A stretch of 64,000 bases of DNA from Paraburkholderia graminis C4D1M (GTDB lineage: Bacteria; Pseudomonadota; Gammaproteobacteria; Burkholderiales; Burkholderiaceae): NCBI RefSeq assembly GCF_000172415.1, contig NZ_ABLD01000002.1, positions 62,001 through 126,000 on the forward strand. Reading direction: 5' to 3'. The translations under genes were made by a program, and so were the position numbers. Position 1 is the stretch's first letter. Each line of letters opens with the position of its first letter. Shown piece by piece: positions 8,347 to 18,127 of this stretch. Below the pieces are notes generated by a model. It ran no database searches. It saw only the letters and a list, made by a program, of their open reading frames with translations, and was not told where the DNA came from.

Positions 8347-11300
8347 CACGCACTCAGTTGTTTCTGCACGAGTTGGTAGTACATGCCACCGCGTTGCAGC
8401 AGTTCTTCGTGACGGCCCTGTTCGACAATCGCCCCTTCATAAAGAACAAGGATCTTGTCGGCACGCATGATCGTACTCAGCCGATGCGCGATGATCACCG
8501 CCGTGCGGCCTTTCAGAATGTCATGCATATTGCCGAGAATGTTGCTTTCCGACTGCGAATCGAGCGCGGACGTCGCCTCGTCGAATACGAGCAGACGCGG
8601 ATCGTGATACAGCGCGCGCGCAATGCACAGCCGCTGAATCTGACCGCCCGACAAACCAATTCCGCGTTCGCCGACAATCTGCTCATAGCCCAGCGGCATC
8701 TTGCTGATGAACGCGTGCGCGTCGGCCATTCTCGCGACTTCCTCTATACGGCGGCGGTCCGGTGCATCGTCGCCGCTTGCGATGTTCTCGGCAATCGTGC
8801 CGGAAAAAAGCAGGTTGCTTTGCATCACATAGCCAATCTGCGCGCGAAAATAGGCTTTGTCGACCACGCTAAGGTCATAACCGTCGATCGACATCTTGCC
8901 TTCGCTCGGTGCATAAAAGCCCACCAGCAACTTCGCGAGCGTGGTCTTGCCTGACCCGCTGCGCCCGACAATCGCGACCAGTTCGCCGGGCTTGATGTCG
9001 AAACTGATGTTCTCCAGCACATAGGCGGAGTCGTTCTCGCCATAACGGAAGTACACACCGCTCAGGCTTATTTCGCCTTGCAGCTCGGGCAACATCACGC
9101 GTGAGGGCAGATCTTCCGGCTTTTGTTCCGGCTCGATGTCGAGCACGTCGCCGAGCCGTTCCATCGCGACGCCCGCATCGTTCAGCATGCTCCATAAGCC
9201 GACGAGTCCCATCAACGGGCCTAACACGCTGCCCATGAATGCGTTGAATGCAATCAATTGCCCGATTGTCATTTCGCGCGCAAGCACGAGATTCGCGCCG
9301 ACCCATAGAATTGCAATCGTGGTGGCGGCGTTCAGCAATTGGCTGCCGAGCCCGACAAGAATATTGAAAGCGTGCGCACGGTACTGCACTTCCAGTGCTT
9401 TTGCGTATTTCTTTTCCCAGCGCAAACGCACGGGCCGTTCGATGCCCATGCCCTTGACCGTCTCCACGCCGGCCAGCGCCTCCATGAGAAACGACTTCGA
9501 TTCCGTCGACGCCGTGAACACCTCGCGCGCATAGTTCTTGATCTTCGGCGTGGCCAACGCGGTCAGCGCCATGATAGGAATAACGAATCCGATCAACACG
9601 AGCGTCATCTTCACGTTGTAGACGAACATGATCGTGAAGTAGATGAACACCATCAGCAGGTTCAGTGCGGTCGTCACCGTCGATTCGGTGAGAAATGCGC
9701 GAATGGTCTGGTTCTCCTGAAAGCGCGCAAAGATGTCGCCGGTTTTGCGCTTGGCAAAGAACGAGAACGGCAGCGACAACGTGTGCTTGAAGAACTGCGA
9801 CATCATCGCAAAGTCCATATTGCGCACCATGAAATTCGCGAGGTACGCGCGAATCGACGACATGAGCTGCGAGAACACATTGGCAATGATGAGCCCGCCA
9901 ATCAGCAGATGCAGCAGGCTCACGTTCTGATGCACGATCACACCGTCAAGAATGTTCTGGATGATGAGCGGCGGAATCACACCCAGCACCTGAATCACGA
10001 ATGTGGCCAGAAACAGGTGCCCGAGAATCTTTCTGTACGGCTTCAGGTAGCCGACAAAGCGTATCCACGGCGAACGCGCCGCCGACATTTGCACGAGTTG
10101 CGGGCCGCCCGTAAACAGCAGACATGTGCCGCTCCAGCCGCGCTCGAAGTCTTCGACCGTCAATTTGCGAAAGCCGAGCGCCGGATCGGCGACCCATACA
10201 TATTCGGTAGAGAGGCCGTACACCACGACATAGTGATAGCCTTCCCAATGCACGATGAACGGCAAATCGAAACCACGCAGCGAATCGAACGTGCACTGCA
10301 CGCCACGCGCGGTGAAGCCAAGCGATTCGCCCGCGCGCGCGAGACTGTCGAGCGTCGCGCCTTGCGTCGTCACATTCGCGAGCTCGCGCAATTTGCCGAG
10401 CGTCATCGGAATGCTGTAGTGGCGGCAGATCATCGCGAGACACGCGGCGCCGCAATCCATTTCTTCCGCTTGCTCGACCAACGCGAAGCGCTTGATTATC
10501 TTCTCGCCCAACGCGGGCTTGCTCTGCAAATCGAGCATGAGCGGCAGCTTGCGGCGTTGCTCGAGCCGCTTTTGCCGCTGTAATTCGCGATCGCCATAAC
10601 GAATGCGCTCGTCCAGTACTTCGCGCAGCTTGGGATTGCGTTCGAGGATGAAGTGCACGGTGCGCTCGGGAATCACCAGCAGCCGCGCGTCTGTGGACGC
10701 AATGACCGAAGCCATTTGCTCCTGGCGCATCAAGCACGCCTTTTCACCGAATATCTCGCCTTCGCCGAGCGTGGCGAGCGTATAGTCGCGCCCTTCTTCG
10801 TGGCGGACAATGCGCACCTCGCCTTGGCGCACGACGTATAAGCGCCGGTCGTCGCGTGCGTCCTGCCGCAGGATTTCCTTGCCCGCCGCCACGCGTTTAA
10901 CGCCGACGCTACGCACATATTCTTCGAGTTCAGCCTTGTTCAGTTTGCCGCGCAAATCGAATAGCTGCGCGACAAAGCCACCCGCCGAATTGATCGCCAC
11001 ATAGCTCGCGACAAACGCGAGCGCCGCCTGATTGCCGGCCATCACGGGCTCGATTGCCGCGCGCGGAATAAACAGCAATTCCGTTTTCGCGGACGCCCGC
11101 ACCGACGCCTCATGCACATAGGTACGCAGCATTGCAATGTCGGCGAAGATCTCGCCCGACTTGCGCACGCCCATGCTCGTTTCCTTGCCATGCTCCTCGA
11201 CGAAGATGCGTACCGAGCCCGAGCGGACTATGTATAAACCGTCGGCTGTCTCGCCTGTCGAGCACACGGTTTCGCCAAACGAATAGAAGCGCGCTTGCGC

Positions 11301-11402
11301 ATATTCGGCTAGACGTTCGATCTCGTCGCGCGAGAAAGGCGACAGTATCTCCACCGAGGCAAGAAATTCGGCGGCGGACGGCGCGGTCTGGGGTGCATCC
11401 AT
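8346..11402 (-). CDS. Peptide exporter: tandem cNMP-binding-like domains, C39 peptidase, ABC transporter
   Basis: A 1018-residue inner-membrane protein. Residues 20-130 and 155-260 are two cyclic-nucleotide-binding folds. The C39 leader peptidase spans about 303-430, with oxyanion Q311, nucleophile C317 (in DCGAAC), H390 and D406. The Q-C and H-D spacings match ComA-type peptidases, so cleavage after double glycine is expected. A membrane domain runs about 450-730. The ATPase has Walker A GRSGSGKT, signature LSGGQ and Walker B LLVFDEATSALD. In both cNMP folds the arginine that normally grips the cyclic phosphate is replaced: the segments read YVHEAS and QEQMAS. Ligand binding may therefore be altered or lost. 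The overall order recalls NHLM-type bacteriocin exporters. Its likely substrates are the four GG-leader peptides. Confidence 0.94.
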   Translation of the reverse strand: MDAPQTAPSAAEFLASVEILSPFSRDEIERLAEYAQARFYSFGETVCSTGETADGLYIVRSGSVRIFVEEHGKETSMGVRKSGEIFADIAMLRTYVHEASVRASAKTELLFIPRAAIEPVMAGNQAALAFVASYVAINSAGGFVAQLFDLRGKLNKAELEEYVRSVGVKRVAAGKEILRQDARDDRRLYVVRQGEVRIVRHEEGRDYTLATLGEGEIFGEKACLMRQEQMASVIASTDARLLVIPERTVHFILERNPKLREVLDERIRYGDRELQRQKRLEQRRKLPLMLDLQSKPALGEKIIKRFALVEQAEEMDCGAACLAMICRHYSIPMTLGKLRELANVTTQGATLDSLARAGESLGFTARGVQCTFDSLRGFDLPFIVHWEGYHYVVVYGLSTEYVWVADPALGFRKLTVEDFERGWSGTCLLFTGGPQLVQMSAARSPWIRFVGYLKPYRKILGHLFLATFVIQVLGVIPPLIIQNILDGVIVHQNVSLLHLLIGGLIIANVFSQLMSSIRAYLANFMVRNMDFAMMSQFFKHTLSLPFSFFAKRKTGDIFARFQENQTIRAFLTESTVTTALNLLMVFIYFTIMFVYNVKMTLVLIGFVIPIMALTALATPKIKNYAREVFTASTESKSFLMEALAGVETVKGMGIERPVRLRWEKKYAKALEVQYRAHAFNILVGLGSQLLNAATTIAILWVGANLVLAREMTIGQLIAFNAFMGSVLGPLMGLVGLWSMLNDAGVAMERLGDVLDIEPEQKPEDLPSRVMLPELQGEISLSGVYFRYGENDSAYVLENISFDIKPGELVAIVGRSGSGKTTLAKLLVGFYAPSEGKMSIDGYDLSVVDKAYFRAQIGYVMQSNLLFSGTIAENIASGDDAPDRRRIEEVARMADAHAFISKMPLGYEQIVGERGIGLSGGQIQRLCIARALYHDPRLLVFDEATSALDSQSESNILGNMHDILKGRTAVIIAHRLSTIMRADKILVLYEGAIVEQGRHEELLQRGGMYYQLVQKQLSA

Positions 11403-11444
11403 AAGCGTGCGGACCTCGGTTCTACTTCTGACGGTGGCGCCCGG

Positions 11445-12197
11445 TTAGCGCGCTTCGATCACATGCTCCTGCGCACGCGCGATCAGCCAGCTTTCGCGCA
11501 AAAGGCGCCTGACTTCAGCGGCCACGTCGGCGTCGAGCGTCGCTGGGTATTTCGCGGTCACCGCGAAGATCTCGAAGCACGAGCGATCCGCCGACGGGAA
11601 CGGCCCAAGCAGATCGCCCACCGCCGCGTTAAAGATCTTCGCCTCGATGTCCGGCTTTAACGAGCCACGCAGTACTTTGCCGATCACACCACCCGCTTCT
11701 CGCGTATCGGCAATCGAATGCTCGCGCGCCATGTCGGCGAAACTATCGGGATCGTCGCGCAGATACGAGATCATTTCCTTCGCTTTGCCTTCGCTGTCGA
11801 GCACGATATGGCTCACTTCGATTGCATCGAACTTCGGCGAATTGAGCGCGAAGTAGTCTTTGACGGCCGCATCGTTGCCGACTTGGTCGAGCATCTTCTC
11901 CTGATACAGGCCGTCCGTGATGAACGCCTCGAATTCGTCGAGACTCACGTTCAGCACGTCGAGATACTGGTTCATATCCGTCGCGCGATGCAGCCCTCGC
12001 ACGCGGCGAAACTGATCGGCGCGCTCCTGAATGTCGTCGGCCGTAACGACGATGCCCTGCTTCTTCGCCGCGTGCACCGTCAGCTTGTCGCGCACTATCT
12101 GCTCGATCAGGCTTTCGAACTGGCCAGTCAGTTTGAGAAGCCGGATGAACTCGCCCACATCCACGACTTCATCGTCAATTCGCACTATTGCGGTCAT
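11445..12197 (-). CDS. Parvulin-type peptidyl-prolyl isomerase without signal peptide
   Basis: A 250-residue protein with a helical N-terminal chaperone-like half (SurA/PpiC type) and a rotamase domain at about 123-215, recognised by S-H-I-V-L, the A-x-x-H-S-I segment and the G-G-V-I-G turn. Unlike SurA or PpiD it has neither signal peptide nor membrane anchor. It should work in the cytoplasm, where it could hold peptide precursors unfolded before export. An AAAGGAG site precedes the ATG. It lies 42 bases upstream of the exporter gene and 37 bases downstream of the HlyD gene, clearly within the same operon. A PPIase between adaptor and exporter genes is unusual for classical type I secretion. 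Confidence 0.85.
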   Translation of the reverse strand: MTAIVRIDDEVVDVGEFIRLLKLTGQFESLIEQIVRDKLTVHAAKKQGIVVTADDIQERADQFRRVRGLHRATDMNQYLDVLNVSLDEFEAFITDGLYQEKMLDQVGNDAAVKDYFALNSPKFDAIEVSHIVLDSEGKAKEMISYLRDDPDSFADMAREHSIADTREAGGVIGKVLRGSLKPDIEAKIFNAAVGDLLGPFPSADRSCFEIFAVTAKYPATLDADVAAEVRRLLRESWLIARAQEHVIEAR

Positions 12198-12234
12198 GTT
12201 GTCCGCTCCTTTGGTTGATGTGTGATCCGCGCGG

Positions 12235-13608
12235 TCAACCCGCCACCTGTCTGAACGGATCGAGGCCGAGGTCGATCAGGCGCCGCTCGCGCACGACGAT
12301 TTCCGCGCTCGCGGTCATGCCGTAACGCAACGGATAGTGCGTACCGGCGATCTCGTAGTAGTTTTTGTCGAGCGTGACGCGGCCTTCATAAACCGGCTGC
12401 TTGTCCGTCAAAGACGGCTTGGTGGCCGGCGAAATATAGGCGAGCGTGCCGTTGATCAATCCATAACGCTGATACGGAAATGCGTTGAACTTCAGTTTGA
12501 CCGGCAATCCTTCGTGAAGAAACGCGCGATCGTGTTCGGCGATTTCGATCTTCAACACCGGCTTCGCGTCTTTTGGCGCGATGCCTCCGAGCGGCGAATT
12601 GGCCTGAATCTTGTCGCCTCGCTGCGTCGACGTGACATCGGTAATCACGCCGGAAACGGGCGCGAGAATCAGCAGAAAGTTGTCCTTGTCGATGTTCTCG
12701 AAGCGGATTCGCGCGGCGGCTTCCGAGACGAGCCGTGCGCTTTGTAGTTGCAGCCGCACCTTGCCTTCCGCGTCGGCGACGTCGCGCACTGCTGCGTCGT
12801 ATTGAAGCTGAAGATCCGTAGCCTGCTGGCCGCTCGTTTCGAGTTCCGCATTCGCCTTTGCGTACTCGTGACTCAAGCGGAAATCGAGTTCGGCGAGCTT
12901 CGATTGCGCGACACGGTACGCGTTATCCGCTTCCATCGACGCGGTTCTCTTTTGCTCCACCTGCAATTCCGCAATACCGCCGCCGCCCGGCTGCGCGAAT
13001 AGCCGCGAATAGCGGTCGAGTTCCTGGTGTGCGGCCTCGCGTACCCGCCGCGCGTTGTCGAGCGCACTGCGCGCTTCGTCGAGTTCAGCCTTCTGTCCTT
13101 CGGCGAGCTTGGTGGTTCCTTCCGAAACACGGTTTTCGTGCAGACGTGCTTCCACTTCCATTTGCGCCTTTAATGCCGCGGCTTTTCTCTCCATCAGCGC
13201 TTTCTTCTGCGGGAACTGCTTCCAGTCGCGCTCGGCGTCTTCGAGTTTTAATTGCGCCTGCAACGCATTGCTTGCGGCCTCGATCGCGCCGCGCGCGTTC
13301 AATCGCGCGAGTACATCGCCTTTCGACACGGGCTGGCCTTCCGCGATATAGAGGTCGGCCAGTTCGCCGTCGATAGGCGCATAAATGCGGCGCACTTCCG
13401 ATTCCGGCGATAGCGTGCCCTGTGCGCTGACGATTACGTCGGCACGTCCCACGAACGACCACAGCAAGCCTGCGACCACCAGCGCGACCATCGCCCAGAT
13501 CAGCGCACGCGCGATCCGCACGGGCTCCGCAGTGAGTATCGCAATGCCTTCGACACTGTGGTCTTCCAGCGCTTGCGCCAGCGACCTAGGGTAACTGTCG
13601 CGCTTCAC
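12235..13608 (-). CDS. HlyD-family periplasmic adaptor (membrane fusion protein)
   Basis: A 457-residue adaptor linking the inner-membrane exporter to an outer-membrane channel. A short cytoplasmic N-terminus precedes one membrane helix (ALIWAMVALVVAGLLW). Next come a lipoyl/biotinyl half-motif (VYAPIDGE-like IYAPIDGELADLYI), a long coiled-coil hairpin rich in A/E/K/R, and a closing beta-barrel with PVSGVITDV. I choose the GTG at 13608, which is set behind a GGAGG site, over the TTG at 13623. The gene begins inside the last codons of the FHA gene, so translation is coupled. It partners the C39-ABC exporter and probably the outer-membrane factor at 16473-17936. Confidence 0.9.
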   Translation of the reverse strand: MKRDSYPRSLAQALEDHSVEGIAILTAEPVRIARALIWAMVALVVAGLLWSFVGRADVIVSAQGTLSPESEVRRIYAPIDGELADLYIAEGQPVSKGDVLARLNARGAIEAASNALQAQLKLEDAERDWKQFPQKKALMERKAAALKAQMEVEARLHENRVSEGTTKLAEGQKAELDEARSALDNARRVREAAHQELDRYSRLFAQPGGGGIAELQVEQKRTASMEADNAYRVAQSKLAELDFRLSHEYAKANAELETSGQQATDLQLQYDAAVRDVADAEGKVRLQLQSARLVSEAAARIRFENIDKDNFLLILAPVSGVITDVTSTQRGDKIQANSPLGGIAPKDAKPVLKIEIAEHDRAFLHEGLPVKLKFNAFPYQRYGLINGTLAYISPATKPSLTDKQPVYEGRVTLDKNYYEIAGTHYPLRYGMTASAEIVVRERRLIDLGLDPFRQVAG

Positions 13609-16213
13609 TCTGCTCGCCTCCAATTAACGCCAGCTTCGCTTTTAGCAGCGCGGGATCCAGCACCATGCGCAACTCGGTCAGCGAGCGGCGCTGCAATGTT
13701 GTTTCCGCTTCTATATCGGCGAGCAAACGGTCGAAATCCGCGGGATATTCCGCCTTCAACTGCGAATAGATGCGCATACCCTGCTGCGCGGCCGTTTGCG
13801 CATCGGACAGCAAGCGCGCCTCGTTGCGAAAGCCCGGCGAGATGCCTGCTTCAAGGCGCTGCGTGCCGCCAATCGGACCGCTCGCGCGATACTGCTTCCA
13901 CAGGCTCTGTGCGCGCAGCATCAGATCTTGCGCGCGTGACAGCGCTTTATCGTGCAACGCGGCGACGTCATTCTGAATGGATTGGGCGAACCACACATCC
14001 GTTGACGGATCGAGGCTCGCATAGAAAGACAGCAGACGCTGGTCGTAATCTTTTCCGTTGCGCGTTTTCTGCAAGTCGTTGTACTGATCGAGGAGTGCTT
14101 TCTTGTGAGCAAACTCGGCGGCCAGTACATCGGACCACGGCCCCGCCGGCATCGACTGCAATCCGGTCAATGCCTGTTGCGCGTCACCGCGCCGCCACGC
14201 AGCGGCGATTGCGTCGTGCCGCTGAACGACATCGGCGGACGGCAAACGCGTCGCGGCCAGTTGCCGATATTGCTCCTGAAACGGCGGCGTACTGAAGCGC
14301 GCGGTTTTCATCAGCGCGAGCAGAGTACTCAATTGACGGCCAAGCGCGGCTTCCAGCAAAGCCGTGTATTGGCGCAAGTCGTCGCGCACGCGGTCGAGTC
14401 CCGCGAGACGCGGATAGCGCTGCGCATAATCGTCGAGTACCGATGGCAATGCCGCCGGTTTGTCGCGCGCCAACTCGGTGCGAATCGCGCCGTCCAGACG
14501 TCCGATTGCCGCGAGATAAACCGAGTCGTCGCTCTCGAGCTTGCGCAAATGACTCATGGCCTGCGCGTACGGTTCTGTGAAGACCGGTACATATGACGCG
14601 ATTCTGTCGAGCGCGCGCTGATGACTCTTCGGATCGTCGTCCCAGCGTTGCAGCAAACCGCCGATAGCCGCTTCATCCTGATACATGCGGATCGGTGCCT
14701 CAACACCGCCGCGCCCCGCGACGAAGCGTTCGAGATCGCCCACCCATTGCAATTCGCCGAGAAGCGAAAGTGCGTCGGCGTTATTCGCGGTCAACGACTT
14801 CATCTCGGCGAGTTGCGCATCGGCCTGATCGAATTGCGACTTTTGCAGCACGTTGAGCCAATCGGGAAGCTTTGCCTTCAGCAGCGCTTCGCTTGCAAGC
14901 GCGCTCACCTTCGTGTCCGCCGGATGAGTCACCAGGTAGTTCTTCGCGGATTGCACAGCACTCGTATAGTCGCCGCTCGCCAGCAGGTTCTTCAGTTCAC
15001 GTTCGGAGGAACCGCGCATATAAAGTGTGAAGGCGACGGCGCCGAGCAACACGACGCCCGCGCCGCCCCACATGGCGAAGCGTCGCATGCTCGCGCGATC
15101 GTCGCCTGCGAAAGCCTTGCTCAACTCGCTTGCGATGAGGCGCCAGCGCCGCTGCTTGCGCCTGGAAACGCCGGCGATGCGGCCGCCATTCGATTCATTC
15201 GTGGCGCTGTCCGCACTATGCGATCCGTTCGCACTTTTTGCCGATGCACCCGCCGCTCCACCACTAGCCGGCGGCGTGCGTCCCGCATGTCCAGATGCAA
15301 CGTGCGCCGCCTCGTTGATTTCGTCCTCGCGTTGCCTCGCTGGGTCGACGCAGAAGATGTCGAGAAACGAATGCGCCGCGCCCACGAAGGTCGTTTTGTC
15401 GGCGTCGACATCGGCGACATCCGAGAGTTTGGCGACTGAGGGATTGAGGAGCAGCTGAGTCACGGTCGGCTCGACTTCGGGCGGTTTTTGCAGCGTCACC
15501 CTGTAGACGAAGTGGTCGCCGCCAAATGCAACGACGTCGCCATCGGCAAGCGGCAGCGCGGATTCGCCGACGCGTATTCCGCCGACGAATGTGCCGTTCG
15601 TGCTGCCGAGATCTTCGACGTAAAGCTCCGCGCCCTTCAGAAAGATGTGCGCATGCCGACGCGAGATGTAATTGACCTGATGCGGATAGCGGTCCTTGTA
15701 GCGAGAAAAGACTTCGTCCGCTTTACTGACGAGAAACGGAAACGCCTGCACTTCAACCGGCTGAAGCCCGAGATCGCCGCGCTGCGGCACAAGTAGCAGG
15801 CGCGGCGCGACCACCGCGCTGCTTTTCGCGACGATGCGGGCGCGCGGCTCGATACTCACGCGATAACAGAGATCGCCGCCAAAGCACAGTTCGTCCCCTG
15901 CTCGCACGCGCGCGGGCGTCTCGCGCACGGCAACGCCGTTGACCGTGGTGCCGTTCTTGCTGCCGAGATCCGCCACATAAACCGCGCCGTGCTCGATGAA
16001 CACGCGTGCATGACGGCGCGACAGACGCGCGATCCACTCGGCGGGGTAGTCGTTAAACGGCGCTTCGCTGCGCCCAATGGCGAACAGGCTATCGACAATG
16101 CGGATCGCGTCCAGTGCCGGGCGTTGCGCGGACGCAAGCGGAGACAGCAGCACGTCGAAAGCGGTTTCGACTGTCGCGCGCTTCTCGGCAATGGATATTT
16201 CGCCGTCGGCCAT
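13586..16213 (-). CDS. Dual-FHA transmembrane protein of the peptide-export locus
   Basis: An 875-residue protein with two FHA domains (about 40-118 and 160-238). Both keep the phospho-threonine pocket: S-R-R-H followed by L-G-S-K-N-G and L-G-S-T-N-G. A Ser/Ala/Gly-rich linker (about 300-345) and basic patch precede a single membrane helix near 381-399. About 470 helical residues follow, predicted to lie in the periplasm, with a TPR-like feel but no family I can name. Such a protein could read the kinase state inside the cell and report it to the exporter complex. It is the first gene of the FHA-HlyD-PPIase-ABC-activator operon. A D-K-T-T-F motif near residue 272 is a candidate phosphorylation site. 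Confidence 0.85.
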   Translation of the reverse strand: MADGEISIAEKRATVETAFDVLLSPLASAQRPALDAIRIVDSLFAIGRSEAPFNDYPAEWIARLSRRHARVFIEHGAVYVADLGSKNGTTVNGVAVRETPARVRAGDELCFGGDLCYRVSIEPRARIVAKSSAVVAPRLLLVPQRGDLGLQPVEVQAFPFLVSKADEVFSRYKDRYPHQVNYISRRHAHIFLKGAELYVEDLGSTNGTFVGGIRVGESALPLADGDVVAFGGDHFVYRVTLQKPPEVEPTVTQLLLNPSVAKLSDVADVDADKTTFVGAAHSFLDIFCVDPARQREDEINEAAHVASGHAGRTPPASGGAAGASAKSANGSHSADSATNESNGGRIAGVSRRKQRRWRLIASELSKAFAGDDRASMRRFAMWGGAGVVLLGAVAFTLYMRGSSERELKNLLASGDYTSAVQSAKNYLVTHPADTKVSALASEALLKAKLPDWLNVLQKSQFDQADAQLAEMKSLTANNADALSLLGELQWVGDLERFVAGRGGVEAPIRMYQDEAAIGGLLQRWDDDPKSHQRALDRIASYVPVFTEPYAQAMSHLRKLESDDSVYLAAIGRLDGAIRTELARDKPAALPSVLDDYAQRYPRLAGLDRVRDDLRQYTALLEAALGRQLSTLLALMKTARFSTPPFQEQYRQLAATRLPSADVVQRHDAIAAAWRRGDAQQALTGLQSMPAGPWSDVLAAEFAHKKALLDQYNDLQKTRNGKDYDQRLLSFYASLDPSTDVWFAQSIQNDVAALHDKALSRAQDLMLRAQSLWKQYRASGPIGGTQRLEAGISPGFRNEARLLSDAQTAAQQGMRIYSQLKAEYPADFDRLLADIEAETTLQRRSLTELRMVLDPALLKAKLALIGGEQSEARQLP

Positions 16214-16472
16214 TTTATCCGGATCACTAATCGTTTACCCGCTGCTGCGAGAGCGCAACGGAGTCAGCACGAAGGACGACGGCGAGAGAATCTTGTTTGA
16301 AAGAACCGGCGGAAACACGGTTCCTCAACGATTGTAAGTCACGCATTGCGAGTGTCAATTCCCGGTCGTCGGTGATAAGCCGCTGCACACGATATGAGAA
16401 ACCGCAACGGGTTTCACATGCGCGCCTGAGCGGATTAGCTCAATGCTCCTTTACTTCTGCTCTACCTCTTTT

Positions 16473-17936
16473 CTACTTCTCTTTCACTTGCGCCTGCACA
16501 TCGACATTCGGCCAGCCGCCGCCGAGCGCCTTATAAAGCAGCACCGTATCGGACAAAATCAGTTGATGATTCGCCAGCAACGACAACTGCGCCTCGAGCA
16601 GCGTGCGCTCGGTTTCGAATACTTCGAGTTGCGACACCACGCCGAGCCGCAGTTGCGACTGAATCTGATCGGCCACAATTTGCAGACGATCCACCTGTTG
16701 CTGCAATTCAACGCGCTGCGCCTTATGCGCGTTCAGATTCACCAGCGCGTTTTCCACTTCCTCGAACGCGCCCATTACAGTCGCACGGTACTGCTGTTCC
16801 GCCACCGTCGATTGCGCCTGCGTCACCTTGACGTGTGCGCGCACACCGGGATCGAGCAGCGGAATATTGATGCTCGGCATGAAGCCGTAGGTGAACGACT
16901 TCAGCAAGTCAGTCAGCGCGAAACTCGCCGTGCCGCCGTGCCCGGTCAGGCTGATAGTCGGCAATTGCGCGAGTTTGGCCTGACCGACGAGGTCATAGGC
17001 CTCGAGTACTCTGAATTCCGCGGCGACCAGGTCTGGGCGCCGCGCGAGCAGTTGTGCGGGCAGACCGTCGGGCACTCCCGGCGATTGCACGCGCTGTTGC
17101 AGATGGCCTTTGGGCAATTGAAACTCACCGGCAGGTACACCGGTCAGCGTGCACAGCGCGTTATTCGCGAGGTCACGCGAGCGACGCAGTTCAAGCAACT
17201 GATTCGTCAGTCGATTGATTTCCGCCTGCTGCCGCAGCACCTGCGTCTGCGGAACAAGTCCGCTGCGGCGCTGGCCCTCGTAGATCGAGAGAATCTGGCG
17301 ATTGGTGACGAGTGTCTTTTGCTGCTGTTCGATCTGGTCGTCGAATTGAAGAATCTGGAAATAGGTACTCGACACGTTCGACACCAGTTCGAGATAACCG
17401 GCGCGCCAGTCGGCTTCGCTCGCGTGGAATTCGGCTTTCTGTGCCTGCACGCCCTTTTCCACTTTGCCCCAAATGTCGATATCCCAGTTCACCTGCGCCG
17501 CGACGTTGTATTGCTTCGCGAAGGTCTGTCCGGTTGTTTTCTGGAAACTCGCGCCGGCACCGAGGTCCATGGTCGGCAACGCGCCGGCCTTGGCTTCGCC
17601 GATCTGCGTGCGCGCGACGTCAATACGCGCAGCCAGTATCTTGATGTCGAAGTTGCCGCCTATGGCTTTGGCAATCAGCGAGTCGAGAGCCGGATCGTTA
17701 AAGCCTTTCCACCAATCCGGTTCAATGGTGGCCGCCGCGGAAACCGGCGCGCCGCTTTGTCCCGTCCAGGACGTCTTGCCAGGCGTATCGGGCCGCTTGT
17801 AGTCGGGCATGCCGACGTCGACGCATGCACACAGTGAGGCGGCGCAGATCGTTGCCGCGCACAACCCGCGCAACGCCGCCGTTGTCGAGTGGTTGAAGAA
17901 GCGCTGAACCATCTTTGAATCAGGCAACGCTGACAC
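16473..17936 (-). CDS. NodT/TolC-family outer-membrane factor, lipoprotein
   Basis: An outer-membrane efflux protein of about 487 residues with two repeated OEP domains and the typical long helices (for example YRATVMGAFEEVENALVNL and QTQVLRQQAEINRLTNQLL). The N-terminus carries a signal sequence ending L-C-A-C, a usable lipobox, so it is probably lipid-anchored as in the NodT group. I place the start at a GTG (17936) six bases behind GGAG; alternatives are ATGs at 17912 and 17984. It is encoded 260 bases upstream of the FHA operon on the same strand. It is the natural outer-membrane exit for the HlyD/ABC pair. Most NodT proteins serve RND pumps, none of which is encoded here. Confidence 0.88.
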   Translation of the reverse strand: MSALPDSKMVQRFFNHSTTAALRGLCAATICAASLCACVDVGMPDYKRPDTPGKTSWTGQSGAPVSAAATIEPDWWKGFNDPALDSLIAKAIGGNFDIKILAARIDVARTQIGEAKAGALPTMDLGAGASFQKTTGQTFAKQYNVAAQVNWDIDIWGKVEKGVQAQKAEFHASEADWRAGYLELVSNVSSTYFQILQFDDQIEQQQKTLVTNRQILSIYEGQRRSGLVPQTQVLRQQAEINRLTNQLLELRRSRDLANNALCTLTGVPAGEFQLPKGHLQQRVQSPGVPDGLPAQLLARRPDLVAAEFRVLEAYDLVGQAKLAQLPTISLTGHGGTASFALTDLLKSFTYGFMPSINIPLLDPGVRAHVKVTQAQSTVAEQQYRATVMGAFEEVENALVNLNAHKAQRVELQQQVDRLQIVADQIQSQLRLGVVSQLEVFETERTLLEAQLSLLANHQLILSDTVLLYKALGGGWPNVDVQAQVKEK

Positions 17937-18127
17937 GATTTTCTCCGATGACGCCGACTTCACTGCACAATCCGCGCGCACCATTTAAGTAAAGCATCTC
18001 CGACGCCGCTTCACCATCGAAGCGGCGCATGACAAAAGCTCGGGAGATGTGCGGTGAGGAAGTGTCGCGTGAAAAGAACGATTGGGTGCGCGAACTTTTT
18101 GAGGACCGCAGCTAGCGGACGCGCCGC

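Noticed and set aside
6198..16213. Type VI secretion system signalled by PP2C and FHA genes
   Set aside because: No Tss structural genes (sheath, Hcp, VgrG, ClpV, TssJLM) occur anywhere in the window; the partners are type I-like export genes.
17994..18008. Sigma-54-like spacing before the outer-membrane factor gene
   Set aside because: The GG-ten-GC geometry is present on the minus strand, but the -24 box reads CGGCGT and lacks TGGCA, so it is probably chance.
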